DNA of 64,000 bases from Zoroaster sp. YZ-2022. Lineage: Eukaryota > Echinodermata > Asteroidea > Forcipulatida > Zoroasteridae. Within the stretch, counting starts at the first letter, position 1. Every line of letters starts with the position of its first letter. The DNA is taken from assembly GCA_029582265.1 (NCBI GenBank), contig CM055821.1, positions 44,893,694-44,957,693 of the forward strand, given 5' to 3'. Below, piece after piece: positions 31,601-38,322 of the stretch. The position numbers and the translations under genes are program-made. The notes beneath the pieces are model-generated. The model ran no database searches, had not been told where the DNA came from, and saw only the letters and a list, made by a program, of their open reading frames with translations.

Positions 31601-34067
31601 CTGATTGAAAACAAACTTTCATTACATATGGGTAAATGTGAATGTATGTTGTTCGGTTCTAAACGTAAATGTAAAAGAATCCGTAATTTCTCTATAGAAT
31701 GTAATGGTCAGGTTATTTCATCTCAGAAATGTGTTAAGTATCTTGGCATTGAGTTGGATCAAAACTTGTCAGGTACGAATACGGTTGATGATATTTTTTA
31801 AAAATCTAACAATAAATTGAAATTCCTGTATAGACACGCACATTTCCTTAACAAAACTACCAGACAGATTTTGTGCTCCACGCTTATACAAAGTCATATT
31901 GACTATGCATGCATGTCCTGGTTTTATGGAATCAGCTCCACTCTCAAAAGTAAACTTCAAATTCTTCAAAACAAAATGGTTCAGTTTATTTATAATGTTG
32001 GTCCAAGATATCACCTTAATTTACAGGAATTTCATGATATTGGATACCTCCATATAGAGAACAGGGTGTCTCAACTAGCCCTCAACATTGCTCATGGTAT
32101 TTTTTATGGGAAATGCCCGTCATATCTTAATCAGTTTTTCGTCAAGGTTAGAGATGCCCACCACTACAACATGAGATCTAGAAATTATAATTTTGTGGTT
32201 CCCTCAATTAACAATATTACTAAAAGTTCTTTTTTTTTCAATGTAATTAGAGAATGGAATAACTTGCCAAATTTTGTCAAATCTATTGAGAATAAACTGG
32301 GATTCAAAAGGGAACTTAAGAAATTTCTGCTGGACAGAGAAATTGTTAGGGAAAGGGATTTTTTTCTTCGCTAGTTAGCACATTTGCCAAATTCATAATT
32401 CAACTTAGCCTCTTCCAAAATTTGTTTTTTCTTTAGTGGTGTGGGGGGGGGGGGGGTTGATTTTCACTGCCCTTTGGCTTCTTTTTGTTTTTGCCTTGCG
32501 GATTCTGTCTGGGTTTGTTAGCATAAATTTCCTGGAGGTATAAGGTGAGATGCAGTTCTCGTGGGGGGGGGGGGGGAGGGGCATAGGATCAGTAGGGGAC
32601 AGGTGCCCTTTTTATGCATGTTTTTCATCTTTTAATATTTTAATTTAGATGGTATAGGGTGCAAGTTCCATGTGGGTCCCCGCTTTGCCCAGATTTTTTG
32701 TTCTCAAGTCCATAGAGAGAATGGTGGCAAAATTGGAACCAACAGGGACATGTCGTTTAATATACATGTTCATCGTTAAGTTTTATAAATTATTTTAATT
32801 TAGATGGTTAGAAGGGTAGGCCTACATGTTTCATGTGGATTCCCGTTTTGCCACAGATTTTTTGTTCTCATGTCCGTAGAGAGAATGGTGGCAAAATTGG
32901 AGCCAGCAGGGACATGGGTCCTTTTAATATACATGTTTTTCGTTTTATCCACTATGTGCTTAAATCGTTCTTTGTGTCTTTATATGTCTTCTGTTCCTTA
33001 TTGTGATGTAATGTCTGGTTGGTTTTGTCTTTTGTGCTTAAGGACCCCATTGGAAATAAGTCGCAAGACTTTTATGGGCTATCCTGATATTACCGCCTTC
33101 ATGTGCAATTTAAATTTATGTATGTTTTTATTTGTTTATTTAAGGCCAAGAGAATGAAAGTCATAGATTTGCGTCCGGGAAATTTTGAAAACACATGAGG
33201 CTTTTTTTCATTATTCATTATTCATTATTTCCATTGATCATTAATAACAGCGCAATCACAAGATGTTTCTTCTAATCTGTGTACATGCATCATTATACGT
33301 GCGGGCCGCACACACAGGCATACTAGTACTACTCACTAGGCTCAACAGCGAACGTGTTGTGCATGTGAAGGCGGTACAGTTGCAGGTGCGGATCGGACGG
33401 AGTTTACCATACAGTTTTAGCGCGATGCGACCTTTTTGTGAAACGGCGTGCAGCGGGACTAAGACTGTAAGAGAACATGTGCTAATGATTATTTTATAGC
33501 GCACATACTGGTGGAAATTTGGTAAAAACTTCGCTTTACTGATGTGGATGATTTGGAACTAAATTTGTTTGGTGAAAATACCTTTTTTGTGCAAATAATG
33601 ATTTTTTTGGCAAATAATGAACAATTTAGGCGGTAGCTTTCGGGACATGCGGGCGGTGGACGCAAATCTATGACTTTCATTCTCATGGCCTAAAGTAATG
33701 TGTGTTTCTATAATTTATTTTGAATGGTGATATCCTTCCTCCATGGTGATATCAAATAAAACATAAACATAAACATTCTGTAACCCCAAAAATTGATACT
33801 GATTAGTAGTAGTACTACTACTAGGCCTACTAATTCTAATAGTAAGTGATTGATACTGATCGATAGAATCATTTTCTGGTTAGTGGTTGCAAACAAATTC
33901 CAAAAAAGCCCTTAAAAAGTGGCGGTCGGATACGACATTCTTTCCAATGCAACTGAATTAATTTTCCAGACGAAATTATACTTGCCTTCTTCAATTTCGT
34001 AACAAGTATACGAACAACTAGCAACTGGCGGTGGAGAAACTTGACGATTCCACATGGGAGCTGCCAT
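9737..34067 (-). CDS. NEPRO: NEPRO homologue (RNase MRP subunit Rmp1-like), nine exons
   Basis: Joined exons, in order: 34067-33986, 22030-21876, 19693-19617, 16190-16064, 15223-15159, 14326-14233, 12064-11982, 11288-11128, 10635-9737. They total 1743 bases, exactly 581 codons, with every junction in phase; the protein is 580 residues. Visible features: the RMP1-type stretch [15 protein letters not shown] at about residues 60-74; a helical middle region ([34 protein letters not shown]); [10 protein letters not shown] near 206; a Lys-rich half from about 285 with many KKLKK-type signals; and DIDDIF at 566-571. Order, length and the acidic tail match vertebrate NEPRO (about 567 residues, from memory), a nucleolar protein related to yeast Rmp1, which works in RNase MRP and rRNA processing. 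The start ATG lies in AACAAGATGGC, a YY1-like context. Intron 1 has a GC donor and holds 11.9 kb of transposons. Exon joins are my inference; no transcript was seen. Confidence 0.9.
11128..11288 (-). CDS. NEPRO: NEPRO exon 8
   Basis: Acceptor TCTAAACTTGCAG, donor GGAC|GTAAGA. Encodes a basic start (KRPSKKK), [15 protein letters not shown], then an acidic Asn-rich linker ending in SLDLG. Phase 1 at the end joins exon 9 through a split Gln. Confidence 0.88.
11338..11595 (-). mobile_element. TTAACCCTAAC-family MITE, copy
   Basis: Begins TTAACCCTAACCACCCC. The interior (for example TGGGGCAAAATTACTACCTA, GCACTGATGAATT) is the reverse complement of 60190-60380. It ends at CAGGAAGGTTTCTAGC without its terminal TTAA. 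It lies in a NEPRO intron. Confidence 0.68.
11982..12064 (-). CDS. NEPRO: NEPRO exon 7
   Basis: Acceptor TCTTTTTTGTTAG, donor AAT|GTAAGT. Encodes [20 protein letters not shown] and PIRYAKA. The first Met is internal here, not a start. Only one frame is open. Confidence 0.88.
12220..12345 (-). mobile_element. tRNA-derived SINE fragment
   Basis: On the minus strand a B box (GGGTTCGAATCC) precedes AAGCAAGACATTTAACTC, then a CTGCACCTAGGAATGTAAAT body like that of the other SINE copies. 3' truncated. In NEPRO intron 6. Confidence 0.6.
12739..12996 (+). pseudogene. L2-like LINE reverse-transcriptase C-terminus, 5' truncated
   Basis: Open frame from [10 protein letters not shown] through [23 protein letters not shown] and [10 protein letters not shown] to a stop. 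This LRS.N...GDR.FS.AAP.LWN.LP pattern is the usual C-terminal end of L2- and related LINE polyproteins. The element is cut at about 12735, as expected from truncated target-primed reverse transcription, and runs into its 3' UTR and ATT tail at 13174. Confidence 0.85.
12997..13174 (+). mobile_element. 3' UTR and ATT tail of the L2-like LINE
   Basis: A T-rich stretch, then CCTTCAGCACCCAGCAGGG, GTGGATATGTACGCGCTAAA and a TTATTATTATTATTATT tail. The final 50-60 bases are similar to the 3' end of the SINE family (GAGCACCAGTTTGGTGGATA, CGTGCGC), including the ATT tail. Confidence 0.8.
13635..14001. mobile_element. TTAACCCTAAC-family MITE, both ends present
   Basis: Flanked by TTAA. Left end CCCTAACCTTCCC, right end CCTAGGGAGTTAGGG. 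GAAGGATTTTGAAGGATTGA is repeated inside. Non-coding, in NEPRO intron 6. Confidence 0.7.
14233..14326 (-). CDS. NEPRO: NEPRO exon 6
   Basis: Acceptor GTTCCTCCAG, donor TGG|GTGAGT. Encodes [20 protein letters not shown] and the following [12 protein letters not shown] second frame is also open, but only this one joins both neighbours in phase. Confidence 0.87.
14711..15014. mobile_element. TTAA-flanked MITE, family A, copy 1
   Basis: TTAACCCTGCTACT to CACAAGGGTTAA. The interior has many TTTTGACTG and CAGTCAA segments (CAGTCAACTGTCTGTTTTGA). Copies at 20115, 38889 and 61769. Non-coding; its CCCT ends and TTAA sites suggest a piggyBac-type transposase. Confidence 0.78.
15159..15223 (-). CDS. NEPRO: NEPRO exon 5
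   Basis: Acceptor TTGTGGTTCAG, donor TTG|GTGAGT. Encodes [20 protein letters not shown] and IW (Trp split with exon 6). The VSRIW segment matches the VSRLW-type helix of NEPRO. Confidence 0.85.
15469..16055. mobile_element. TTAACCCTAAC-family MITE with internal GTTGGAGTTTGATGGG repeats
   Basis: Begins TTAATCCTAACGATCCCC and ends TAGGGAGTTAGGGTTAA. At least four divergent copies of a TTGGAGTTTGATGGGTTGAG-like unit with GTACTGT lie inside. The right end sits 8 bases from the NEPRO exon 4 donor. Confidence 0.6.
16064..16190 (-). CDS. NEPRO: NEPRO exon 4
   Basis: Acceptor ATTTGATGCAG. Encodes [20 protein letters not shown] and the [20 protein letters not shown] helix. The donor is weak: TTT|GTGTAT (chosen) or TCT|GTGTTT at 16070, both in phase 0. 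A TTAA-type MITE ends 8 bases into the intron. Confidence 0.82.
16590..16645. repeat. TTAACCCTAAC-family fragment
   Basis: TTAACCCTAACCCTCCAGGG then TATTTTGGCTAGAAACC, like the starts at 9611 and 60165. In NEPRO intron 3. Confidence 0.55.
17306..17506 (-). CDS. Possible first exon of a small acidic protein inside NEPRO intron 3
   Basis: ATG in a good context (GATCATGGATCC) opens a frame with [32 protein letters not shown] and then an Asp/Glu/Ser-rich tract. A plausible donor (GTTAGT) follows at 17305; otherwise the frame ends at 17261. Just upstream is an inverted pair of ETS-type CCGGAAGTGC motifs, as often seen at housekeeping promoters. No family was recognised and no downstream exon was found. 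It could be a real small gene, a NEPRO alternative exon or chance. Confidence 0.35.
17534..17649. promoter_or_regulatory. Inverted repeat with paired ETS-type CCGGAAGTGC motifs
   Basis: ATCCTGTTGGTAAGTG and GAGCCGGAAGTGC on the left (17534-17562) are mirrored by GCACTTCCGGCTC and CACTTACCAACAGGAT on the right (17612-17649). ETS/GABP-like cores occur in opposite orientation. It could be a promoter for the 17506 ORF or simply the arms of a small MITE. Confidence 0.5.
18590..18900. mobile_element. TTAA-flanked MITE, family B, copy 2
   Basis: TTAAAACCCTCCTACACATG at the left and strong similarity to 8928-9210. The right terminus is eroded (ACTGATTGTAATATTT where copy 1 has TTGTAGGAGGGTTTTAA). 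Confidence 0.7.
18895..19070. repeat. Inverted-repeat sequence related to the hAT-like MITEs at 44.2-44.7 kb
   Basis: CTAAGCAGAAAC, TTGCTTAGCAAATT and TTTGGCTGGTAATCTGTTTT recur around 44270-44340 and 44590-44700. It forms loose inverted arms ending in CTCTATGAAAATGGG. Confidence 0.5.
19617..19693 (-). CDS. NEPRO: NEPRO exon 3
   Basis: Acceptor GTGCTTCACAG, donor AAT|GTAAGT. Encodes [20 protein letters not shown] and CCCQ, ending in phase 2. Resembles the CLK.L helix that follows the RMP1 signature in NEPRO proteins. Confidence 0.88.
20115..20430. mobile_element. TTAA-flanked MITE, family A, copy 2
   Basis: TTAACCCTCCTACTATAGCT to GAAGGGCTAA. Nearly identical to the copy at 38889. Lies in NEPRO intron 2. 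Confidence 0.8.
20501..20950. mobile_element. 450-bp foldback element
   Basis: TATGACATAAAACACAATAA at the left is exactly mirrored at the right end. Complementarity continues almost to the centre (GGACGGAAA...TTTCCGTCC around 20705-20740). The whole unit is one long imperfect palindrome with no coding capacity, in NEPRO intron 2. Confidence 0.8.
21164..21598. mobile_element. MITE with CTTGGGC / GCCCAAG ends and CGATAT-rich arms
   Basis: The ends are inverted repeats (CTTGGGCAATA and TATCGCCCAAG). Both arms are full of ATATCGCGAT and ATCGATATCG motifs. It is flanked on both sides by TTAGGGTTAAA, which may be a target duplication or the split TTAA-family repeat. In NEPRO intron 2. Confidence 0.65.
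21876..22030 (-). CDS. NEPRO: NEPRO exon 2 (RMP1 signature)
   Basis: Acceptor TTTTAATGCAG, donor AAG|GTCATT. It encodes residues 28-79 including [15 protein letters not shown], the Asn/Gln/Arg/Trp-rich core typical of the RMP1/NEPRO family, and ends in phase 0. A later acceptor (CATTACAG or GTTGCAG) would be in the same frame but drop 30 or 39 bases. Confidence 0.88.
22179..22206. repeat. 28-bp inverted repeat, left arm
   Basis: AGAATGTCGTATCCGACCGC followed by CACTTTTT is exactly reverse-complemented at 33914-33941. The arms sit near opposite ends of NEPRO intron 1 and enclose the whole transposon block. Confidence 0.9.
22366..22916. mobile_element. Harbinger-type MITE, copy 1
   Basis: Terminal inverted repeats of about 33 bases (GGCCAAGAGAATGAAAGTCA at the left, TGACTTTCATTCTCATGGCC at the right) with TTA on both sides, a TWA duplication typical of PIF/Harbinger. 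551 bases, no transposase. Nearly identical to the copy at 33144. Confidence 0.85.
22917..23461. other. Intron sequence, probably including the LINE 5' UTR
   Basis: No gene is supported. The sequence leads into the LINE start codon at 23462 (AAAATGGCGGACG). The 5' boundary of the LINE could not be placed. Confidence 0.4.
23462..23923 (+). pseudogene. LINE N-terminal region: 2A-like motif and PHD-type zinc finger
   Basis: The 153-residue frame begins [11 protein letters not shown] hydrophobic lead ([11 protein letters not shown]) runs into GDIHMNPGP at residues 101-109 (bases 23762-23788). This matches the ribosome-skipping 2A consensus D-[V/I]-E-X-N-P-G-P except that His replaces Glu. A cysteine pattern follows ([20 protein letters not shown], then [10 protein letters not shown]), typical of the PHD finger of CR1-type LINEs. 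A frameshift near 23890 separates it from the endonuclease frame. N-terminal 2A sequences are known in sea urchin and amphioxus CR1-like elements. Confidence 0.8.
23869..25140 (+). pseudogene. LINE apurinic-type endonuclease domain
   Basis: A 423-codon frame with the APE-like endonuclease motifs in order: [21 protein letters not shown] (Glu of the metal site), [26 protein letters not shown] (Asp/Asn) and GISDHCVI (Asp-His). The enzyme nicks target DNA to prime reverse transcription. The frame opens after a shift from the PHD region and closes at a TGA at 25138-25140, before the reverse transcriptase. Confidence 0.88.
25141..25334 (+). pseudogene. Decayed linker of the LINE polyprotein
   Basis: Residual coding sense ([14 protein letters not shown]) broken by stops and frameshifts, joining the endonuclease to the reverse-transcriptase N-terminus. 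Confidence 0.6.
25335..26034 (+). pseudogene. LINE reverse transcriptase, N-terminal half
   Basis: Two segments separated by an in-frame TAA at 25561-25563: [12 protein letters not shown] and then [14 protein letters not shown] landmarks: [20 protein letters not shown] (motif 1), the [11 protein letters not shown] helix, and [14 protein letters not shown], which carries the first catalytic Asp. It stops at YLSNR, where the 5.3-kb retrotransposon is inserted. Confidence 0.88.
26035..26199 (+). repeat. A1 terminal repeat of the retrotransposon
   Basis: From GTGGAATTTCTTTTCG to TTGCCGTAACACTAGTCT. Matches A2 (29425-29591) almost throughout, except for a short divergent patch after the first 20 bases. 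Confidence 0.87.
26257..26944 (+). pseudogene. Retrotransposon gag-like protein with zinc knuckle
   Basis: The first frame, [20 protein letters not shown], covers 119 residues with a helical segment ([20 protein letters not shown]). After a frameshift near 26615 a Lys/Pro-rich linker ends in a CCHC knuckle, [16 protein letters not shown] nucleic-acid-binding structural role is expected from family knowledge. Confidence 0.78.
26945..28946 (+). pseudogene. Retrotransposon reverse transcriptase and RNase H
   Basis: [14 protein letters not shown], then after frameshifts [37 protein letters not shown] and the catalytic MYIDDGLII (about 27571). The connection is [10 protein letters not shown] and [14 protein letters not shown]. 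RNase [14 protein letters not shown] (Asp), STWRELAAV (Glu), WYTDNANV (Asp), [12 protein letters not shown] (Asp). A tail typical of DIRS-order elements follows: [20 protein letters not shown] and NSRFW. At least three frameshifts (near 27205, 27590 and 28070). The RT sequence resembles YR retrotransposons rather than LINEs. Confidence 0.86.
29008..29215 (+). repeat. 25-bp minisatellite inside the retrotransposon
   Basis: About eight copies of a CAGCCGATTTGCGAGCTAGA-GAACA unit, becoming degenerate to the right, between the RNase H stop and B1. Confidence 0.88.
29265..29424 (+). repeat. B1 internal repeat
   Basis: TCAGTGCCCAAGGTTCACCG to GTATGTAGGAAGAAA. 160 bases, essentially identical to B2 at 31209-31368, and directly joined to A2. 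Confidence 0.9.
29425..29591 (+). repeat. A2 internal repeat
   Basis: GTGGAATTTCTTTTTCG to AACACTAGTCT. Matches A1. It carries CAGTACATATAAAAAGCCAC, which may include a TATA-like promoter element also present in A1. Confidence 0.88.
29888..30955 (+). pseudogene. Retrotransposon tyrosine recombinase
   Basis: The N-terminal core-binding half is open to 30508: [44 protein letters not shown] and [10 protein letters not shown] (Arg of the first catalytic box). After a frameshift near 30485 come [20 protein letters not shown] and FKSTCP, then [10 protein letters not shown] near 30790 (HxxR box) and [12 protein letters not shown] near 30880, whose Tyr is the expected nucleophile. The enzyme would join a circular cDNA to target DNA. 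At least two frameshifts or stops make it inactive. Confidence 0.82.
31209..31368 (+). repeat. B2 terminal repeat
   Basis: 160 bases matching B1 to the last base (GTAGGAAGAAA). The next bases, AGACAAGTTG, resume the LINE reverse transcriptase. Confidence 0.9.
31369..32374 (+). pseudogene. LINE reverse transcriptase, C-terminal half
   Basis: [20 protein letters not shown] and [10 protein letters not shown] are followed by a frameshift, then [12 protein letters not shown] with the catalytic YADD at 31508-31519. [11 protein letters not shown] follows, and after a TAA near 31799 the thumb and C-terminal region: [26 protein letters not shown] and [18 protein letters not shown]-terminal [20 protein letters not shown] matches the usual LINE ending. 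Continues 25335-26034. Confidence 0.88.
32375..33143 (+). other. LINE 3' UTR with G tracts and an internal duplication
   Basis: Two poly-G runs (about 32448 and 32563) and a roughly 120-base direct duplication (32640-32757 and 32797-32930, sharing AGAGAGAATGGTGGCAAAAT). Ends with CCCCATTGGAAATAAG and a T-rich stretch, then the Harbinger MITE. Confidence 0.75.
33144..33690. mobile_element. Harbinger-type MITE, copy 2, inside the LINE 3' UTR
   Basis: 547 bases, same orientation and over 95% alike by eye to 22366-22916. Flanked by TAA on both sides (TWA duplication). The LINE resumes at 33691 with AGTAATGTGTGTTTC and its own tail. Confidence 0.86.
33914..33941. repeat. 28-bp inverted repeat, right arm
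   Basis: AAAAAGTGGCGGTCGGATAC followed by GACATTCT is the perfect reverse complement of 22179-22206. It lies 45 bases inside intron 1 from the exon 1 donor. Confidence 0.9.
33986..34067 (-). CDS. NEPRO: NEPRO exon 1 (start codon)
   Basis: Begins [10 protein letters not shown] in a good start context (CAAGATGG) and ends in phase 1 at AAG|GCAAGT, a textbook GC-type donor. The single leftover G completes Asp with the AT that opens exon 2. This is the least certain exon because of the 11.9-kb intron and weak N-terminal conservation. Confidence 0.68.
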
Positions 34068-34071
34068 CTTG
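34063..34071 (-). promoter_or_regulatory. YY1-like CAAGATGGC at the NEPRO start codon
   Basis: The minus strand reads CAAGATGGC across the start codon, a motif often found just downstream of transcription starts of housekeeping genes. No TATA box was chosen. Confidence 0.45.
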
Positions 34072-34149
34072 TTTGTATCTCGAACACGATTTTACAACAG
34101 CGCCACCTTGGGGTCAACCTTCGACAAGCTTGGTTGGCGTACATTTTTG

Positions 34150-35050
34150 TTTTCGTAGGATGTTAATGGAAGATTCATTTTTATTTTTATTTTATTTTTT
34201 TATACTATTTTGTATACTACTAAATAATCCTTTTTATTTAATGAAAAAGGTATGATTTTCCATTGCCATCCTACGGGAGAAATTGACACAGGCTGCTTAT
34301 TGTTTTTTAGTTACTTTGTAGGCCTAGCAAAAACAAAAACGTTTATAGAAACATCTTTTTTTAATTATAAAAACATGCCTTCCGCAAGCAGCTGGGATAA
34401 TGTACATCTTACATAGTTAATCAGAAAAGGCACCGCTGAAATTAATTTGTTTAAATATGTCACTGATTTGACTAAAAAGGAAAGCACCTGAGACAGACAT
34501 TTTCACAGACAAACCCTGTTTGTAAATATTATAAATGTGAATAATTATTTGGTCGTATTTTCTCTGAAATGAGATCACTTCAGGCACAATTATAATATCC
34601 CAATATATCGGTACCTTTACCTACATGTACTTCATATCCAGGCTACATGGCTTAGCTTTCGGATAGTATTTTTTGTAATAATCCGGTAATTTCCAATGAT
34701 GTACCATTACCTTACCGTTATCTTTTGTTTATGTACAGATCTGTCCATCAAACACGGAGAAATAAACTCCCCGTATCTGCCTTCCCTAACCTGCCCCACT
34801 ATTTTATTCTAATAAGTGGAACTTGAAATAGAGGGATTCTGAGAGGTTCTGACAATTGTAATTTGATTAAATGGTGTTGTTTAATGAAAGAATCTCCAGC
34901 CCCGCGCGGCACATCTCAAACAAAGAAGTTTATCAATTTAGTTTGCAGGAAATTAAACTCAATTATGCTGCATGAGTGCCCGTTCAATAACGTTTTCTTA
35001 TCAAGAAGGAATAATAAATAAGGTTGTTTTGAGTGAAGAAAGAAAACTGA
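34150..35050. other. Between NEPRO and gene 2: no supported gene
   Basis: AT-rich. The upstream region of NEPRO; no exon with splice support on either strand. Confidence 0.45.
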
Positions 35051-35130
35051 CTAAAGATCGTGATTTGAACCTGTGACCGCCAGACCGAGTCTTCCACAAT
35101 CCTACCTAAATAAGGCGAGTCACTTGAATG
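35050..35130 (-). repeat. tRNA-derived fragment
   Basis: Minus strand GACTCGGTCTGGCGGTCACA followed by GGTTCAAATC resembles a tRNA/SINE anticodon-to-B-box segment. Too short to classify. Confidence 0.35.
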
Positions 35131-35297
35131 AAGATTAGGCGAATGCAAAATTCACAGAAATGTTTTTTTTTCTGGCATATTCATGAGCTTTTATTTTCAT
35201 TAATTAAAAAACAAGAATAAAATACAATTATGAGCGATGTGATAATTCCAGTTATGATGAAGACTGGGTGCATTGTGTACGAGCGAGCGAGCGAGTC

Positions 35298-35513
35298 TTA
35301 AAGGGGCAGTATCGTCACAATCAGAGCAGACTTTCAACAGGGCATGGAATCGGTTTCCTAGTTTGAACACAGTGACTGAAAATTACTGGCTTATTTATGC
35401 AGCAGCAACGGTAACATGACCTTATCATGTGGGGTGTATTTTTTCTACTTCATTCCATCATAATTCCATCATGATTCCATGCCCTGTCGATAGTGATAAT
35501 ATTGTCCCTTTAA
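35298..35513. mobile_element. T2/Kolobok-like MITE, intact copy
   Basis: TTAAAGGGGCAGTAT to ATATTGTCCCTTTAA, TTAA at both ends, 216 bases. Inner CAGGGCATGGAATCGG is repeated inverted near the other end (GATTCCATGCCCTG). Matches the split copy at 12716-13382. Confidence 0.78.
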
Positions 35514-38322
35514 GCTACCAACATTTAATTTTTCACTCACAGAATGACAACAAAAAGTGGAAAACAAAACGAACGGGAAATCTTGCAATTTCATAAAGCA
35601 TTACTTTTCTTTATTTCACATTTAAATTTGTTATGTAAAATTACCCACTGCTCACAGAAACGTCCACCATTAACAATTCTTTGGTCAAGCTTTTTTCCTT
35701 TGTAGCGAGACAATGTTAACAGGATTTTAATACAATCATTGTATTATTAGCGGCAGCGATGTGTAGACATCTTGTTCTCTAAACGATGTATAATCTACGT
35801 GTATGTCTACTTCTTTATAGCGACTAAGCCAAGATTTCGATCATGATTCCACTAGATTGACTTCTTGGCATCATAAATTCGAATTTAAATTGGAAAAAGT
35901 GGCAGCTACATTCAGTGTAAATGCTTAAGACTGACTAAATTCTATTCAGCAATTATGTTCATTCCACAGCCTGGTGAAGGGCTGATTTTTGCAAACTGCA
36001 TAACGTGACTTTTCTTTCTGATAACTGAAGGGAACATGAAACAGTCATCGAAAAGCTCGATCTATAAATTAATATAAGCCTATCTTGATGCTCGTTTCAT
36101 AAAATGAAAAACCGACATGTATATGGTATGTTCTTGTATTCTTAAAAGCAAAATTTGACAAATTTTGATAGGATAAAATGGGGGAAAGTTAATTTGCCCT
36201 GATAATTTCTAAATAATAGTAATACTTTTACAAATTATTGAACGATATTAGGCATGCTTAGCTAGGGGCATATCACACTTTAATATACCCATACATGTCT
36301 TCCCTCTAGTCTTACTACTTCCAAAAGTAAAGTTATGATCATCGTTTCATAGTCCACAATACAGACAACAGGCGCCGTAAATTACAATTATATATAGTTT
36401 TAAGATTTCACTGGAAAACAAGCCAGATTCCATACCTATTGAATTTAAATCACGCCTTGCAATTCAGTTTTAAATCTTCGTTCACTTGAATAAAAACCAG
36501 TGTTCTTTGTAAAATGCTGAACTTTTGGAATGTGTTCAATTAGGAATATTAGACACACAGTCCCTACACACAATCATATCGTATCCCATGAATTTATATT
36601 CAAGTACATGTACATGTTTGAGTTACCCAATTGACTGTTTTGAGTTTACTGCCGCATAAACTACACTACATTTTAGATTCTCATCCAAATATATATGAAC
36701 AGACCTACATTAAACCACTGAAAGAATTTCTTTCAAGCACAAAATTCACAAAGCTTCACCATAAGTTTTGAATTTTAAATTACACGTTGCCAATTTGATT
36801 TTCCAACACCCATGAAAGAAAGAAATACTTGCTTATGAAATTATTGCTTGATAGACTTAGTGATTGGGGTTATTTTGGATCCACCGTAAAGGAAGAAAAT
36901 GATTCAGGGGAAATTATAATTTCTTTAGTTCACATTACAGACCCAAAATTGATGACAAGCCAAAAGCCCCCCCCCCCCCCAGTCTCTGCTTCTCCAGTAT
37001 AGCAACAAAAGGACTTGACCCCCCCCCCCCGCCACAAATAAGGGGAACATTAGCTCAACATTTAGAGTGATGGTAAATTGTGAATTTTTGTATATAGTTG
37101 TTTTTTAAAGGACATTTTGCCTGACTAATATGGTAAAAAGGGCTCTATTCAGGGATGATATTGTGAAAAAATGAAAAGGTAGGAAAAATGTTTGCCATTA
37201 TCATTAGGCATATACTAGCCTATAGCGGTTTACCTCTATAGCCATGTATAGCAAGGAAACTGTTTTTATCTTGGTATTTACAATAAAATGATACACAAGG
37301 AAAGTTTCCATGGTCTGAAGTTAGTCGGAACCTGGTTTCATGGTAGGATTTTCAAAATCAAAAGGTACTATTTCCTACAAAAGTAGGAAGAATATCATGT
37401 CTGTCTATTTATCAATGGGCCCTCTATTTGACAACAAACAGTAGATCCATGTTTAAAAAAATAAAAAAATAAACCCAGCCAATTTAGCCATATAAGTTGG
37501 GCTAGGGGACCAAGCCCTGGAGCCGTCGTCAGTGTATCCTTCCATTACGATGGATATGCTCCCCAGTCTCTAATGAAATACAGATTTCAACAGATGTATA
37601 ACGCCAGTATTACGATTACTGTAATCCTACAACCAAAATATGTCTATCTGTCTATCTATGTCATCTACCAGGATTATATTGCATATGATACACGTAGGGT
37701 ACAAGAGATTGAAGTGGTTACACCTCAACTCAAAAACATACAGGTATTCAATGAAAATAAATCAAAATTATATTAAAGCCCAAATACACTTTTGGTCATG
37801 TCTTAATATGAATTCAATATTTTGATGATCAATAAATATGTGAAGAACCCATACCTGTGAAAAAATTGTTCCTCACAAGTGTTGTCCATCCAAAATATCT
37901 GAAATTTGACGGACTCGAGTGTTGTCCATTACAAATCGCAAATTTGAAGACATTTGAAGTTGGTTCTCCAAAATGAGAACTGGGGCAGAAGAATTTCTCA
38001 AGGTGTATGATTCATCACCAAAGTATGCTTTCAGGTAAATCTAAAAACACTTTGGCGAGAACTGAGAACCCCTTTTTAATTACCAATAGTGTATATGGAC
38101 TTTACAGTAAAAGTCTATAAAAATAAATGTACAGTATTACACTGTACATTTATGTATTGCTCAAGGTTTTGTTTAAAATCAGCAAGGATGGTATTCTATT
38201 ACTAACACATGAAGAAGTTTAGTAAAGCGACATTATTTCCTTAATTGTATGATCCTACCCCCCTTTCACCCTATGCTCCGCCTCTAATATACACATTTAC
38301 CCAGTGTTTGTAACTTATACTA
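35514..38322. other. No supported gene; may hold the 3' end of gene 2
   Basis: AT-rich with C tracts near 36966 and 37020. The terminal exon of the gene 2 chain should lie here or nearby, but no exon joining exon 38705-38752 in phase could be recognised. Confidence 0.4.

Larger units (their letters stand above)
23462..33776 (+). mobile_element. CR1-like LINE, interrupted by two later insertions
   Basis: Parts in order: N-terminal region with 2A-like motif and PHD finger (23462-23923), endonuclease (23869-25140), reverse transcriptase first half (25335-26034), tyrosine-recombinase retrotransposon insertion (26035-31368), reverse transcriptase second half (31369-32374), 3' UTR (32375-33143), Harbinger MITE insertion (33144-33690), and the LINE end with an AAACATAAACATAAAC tail (33691-33776). 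Removing the insert rejoins YLSNR to RQVVCING, a normal LINE reverse-transcriptase sequence. Several stops and frameshifts make it dead. It lies antisense to NEPRO in intron 1. Confidence 0.87.
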
